Of a stretch of 6,636 nucleotides of DNA, positions 5,660-6,636 are shown one piece after another. Made by a program: the position numbers and the translations under genes. The stretch is from Burkholderiales bacterium (GTDB lineage Bacteria > Pseudomonadota > Gammaproteobacteria > Burkholderiales > CAIKXV01). The notes under the pieces were generated by a model. The model was given only the letters and a program-made list of their open reading frames with translations, was not told where the DNA came from and did no database searches. How positions within the stretch are numbered: the first letter of the stretch is position 1; the number at the start of each line of letters is the position of its first letter. The stretch is from contig JAIENF010000029.1 in the NCBI GenBank assembly GCA_019751575.1, forward strand, positions 1 through 6,636. Reading direction: 5' to 3'.

Positions 5660-6433
5660 ATGGACCTCAGACTTTCCGGCAAACGCGTACTGATCACCGG
5701 TGCATCCCAGGGCATAGGCCTGGGCGTGGCGGAGGGCTTCGCCGCCGAGGGATGCCACCTGATCCTCGCCGCGCGCAACGCGGTGCTGCTGGATGAGGCA
5801 GCAGTATCGTTGCGCAAGCGCGGCGCGGCATCGGTCACCGTGCATGCCAGCGACCTTGCTGCGCCGGGTGCCGCCGCGGCGCTGTCCGCTGCCGCGGGGA
5901 TCGTCGATGTGCTGGTCAACAATGCCGGCGCCGTGCCCCAGGGATCGATCGACCAGATCGACGAGGCGCGCTGGCGCACCGCGTGGGACCTGAAGATCTT
6001 CGGCTACATCAACCTGAGCCGCGAGGTATATGCCGGCATGGCCGCGCGCAGGTCGGGCGCGATCGTGAACATCATCGGCGTATCGCCATTCCATCCGACG
6101 AACAAGAACGTCGCGGGCGCCGCGGGCAACGCCGCGCTGATGGCGTTCACCCAGTGCCTCGGGACCGGCAGCCTCGACGATGGCGTGCGCGTGGTCGGCA
6201 TCAACCCGGGTGCGACCGAGACCCAGCGCCAGGTCGTTCGCTGGAAGGCGCGGGCGCAGGCAGCGTTCGGCGACGAGAACCGCTGGCGCGAGCTCACGAC
6301 CGGATTCCCGCTCGGCCGGCTGGCCCGGGTCGATGAAGTCGCCGATGTCGCCGTCTTCCTCGCGTCGGATCGCGCGTCGTACGTGACCGGCACGATGATC
6401 AGCGTGGACGGCGGCGCGGGGCTGTCGAAATGA
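5660..6433 (+). CDS. SDR-fold protein lacking the classical catalytic tetrad
   Basis: This 257-residue protein has the fold marks of a classical short-chain dehydrogenase. The nucleotide loop is TGASQGIG (13-20), AARN (37-40) follows strand 2, NNAG is at 87-90, NPGATET at 182-188, and the closing strand and helix include ASYVTGTMISVDGG (239-252). The active site is altered. The Asn position of the tetrad reads Lys112, the Ser region reads IIGV (138-141), and the YxxxK pair reads Gly153 and Asn157 within AGAAGNAALMAFTQ (152-165). I recall SDR-annotated proteins with the same GNAAL wording, so this is probably a subfamily rather than an error. Redox activity by the usual mechanism is doubtful. 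ATG 5660 was chosen because it is in frame, with GGAG eight bases upstream. An ATG at 5656 is out of frame. The 37-base gap before it is slightly A+T-richer. Confidence 0.9.
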   Translation: MDLRLSGKRVLITGASQGIGLGVAEGFAAEGCHLILAARNAVLLDEAAVSLRKRGAASVTVHASDLAAPGAAAALSAAAGIVDVLVNNAGAVPQGSIDQIDEARWRTAWDLKIFGYINLSREVYAGMAARRSGAIVNIIGVSPFHPTNKNVAGAAGNAALMAFTQCLGTGSLDDGVRVVGINPGATETQRQVVRWKARAQAAFGDENRWRELTTGFPLGRLARVDEVADVAVFLASDRASYVTGTMISVDGGAGLSK

Positions 6434-6636
6434 GCGCCGCGGGAAGGAAGGTGCCCGTTTCGCCGATGATCCGCTCGCTGTCGGCCTACATGGCAAAGGC
6501 AGTCGACCGGCCGCTGCCGGCGAAGGTGGCGGAGAAGACGAAGCACCACATCGCCGACTCGATCGCCGCGATCGTCTCCGGCTCGCGCCTGCTGCCCGGG
6601 CGCCGCGGCATCGAATACGTCGGCACCCAGGGCGGC
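6430..6636 (+). CDS. MmgE/PrpD-family protein, N-terminal part (3' end off the right edge)
   Basis: The first 69 residues are visible and remain open at the edge; full members are about 450 residues. SPMIRSLSAYMAKA (11-24), LPAKVAEKTKHHIADSIAAIVSGS (29-52) and LPGRRGIEYVGTQGG (55-69) match the helical N-terminal region of the family, which typically reads LP..v...a...llD.la..vaGs. Members include 2-methylcitrate dehydratase, cis-aconitate decarboxylase and epimerases of small di- and tricarboxylic acids. The active-site part is not visible, so the reaction is unknown. The ATG overlaps the SDR stop codon by four bases (ATGA), with only a weak GGGG before it, indicating translational coupling and a joint role with the SDR and CoA-transferase. 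Confidence 0.88.
   Translation, partial: MSAAGRKVPVSPMIRSLSAYMAKAVDRPLPAKVAEKTKHHIADSIAAIVSGSRLLPGRRGIEYVGTQGG

Noticed and set aside
3274..5979. A roughly 900-codon open frame on the minus strand
   Set aside because: It lies opposite four well-recognised plus-strand genes and its translation is low-complexity Arg/Ala/His/Gly-rich. It is a product of high G+C codon bias.

Overview
The window is G+C-rich bacterial DNA with dense, gap-poor coding and strong G/C preference at third codon positions. Gene content (IclR regulator, class III CoA-transferase, SDR, MmgE/PrpD protein, thiolase with a DUF35 partner) and style suggest an aerobic proteobacterium, probably beta- or gammaproteobacterial. 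No marker gene is present to prove this. No tRNA, rRNA, CRISPR array, insertion sequence or integrase was seen.

The layout is divergent around a non-coding spacer at about 1676-1925. Leftwards (minus strand) run a membrane-anchored SRPBCC protein (1675-1160), an MGMT-family protein without the alkyl-acceptor cysteine (1156-725), a 115-base gap with dyad symmetries, and then the first 203 codons of a type I glyceraldehyde-3-phosphate dehydrogenase (609 to the left edge). That GAPDH looks like the branch that accompanies the arsenic permease ArsJ rather than the glycolytic enzyme, so an arsenate-resistance locus may continue beyond the left edge.

Rightwards (plus strand) runs one tight apparent operon: DUF35 zinc-ribbon/OB-fold protein (1926-2387), thiolase-superfamily enzyme (2414-3565), IclR-family regulator (3574-4362), CaiB/BaiF CoA-transferase (4375-5622), SDR-fold protein (5660-6433) and the start of an MmgE/PrpD protein (6430 to the right edge). 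Gaps run from 37 bases down to a 4-base ATGA overlap. The set reads as a CoA-dependent route for an unidentified organic acid. CaiB would attach CoA, the SDR and MmgE/PrpD proteins would modify the skeleton, and the thiolase/DUF35 pair would cleave or condense the acyl-CoA, under the embedded IclR regulator. The order of steps and the substrate are inference.

The points most worth a second look are the SDR, which lacks all four classical catalytic residues; the thiolase, which lacks the usual second cysteine; the cysteine-less MGMT protein; and the probable ArsJ-type GAPDH.
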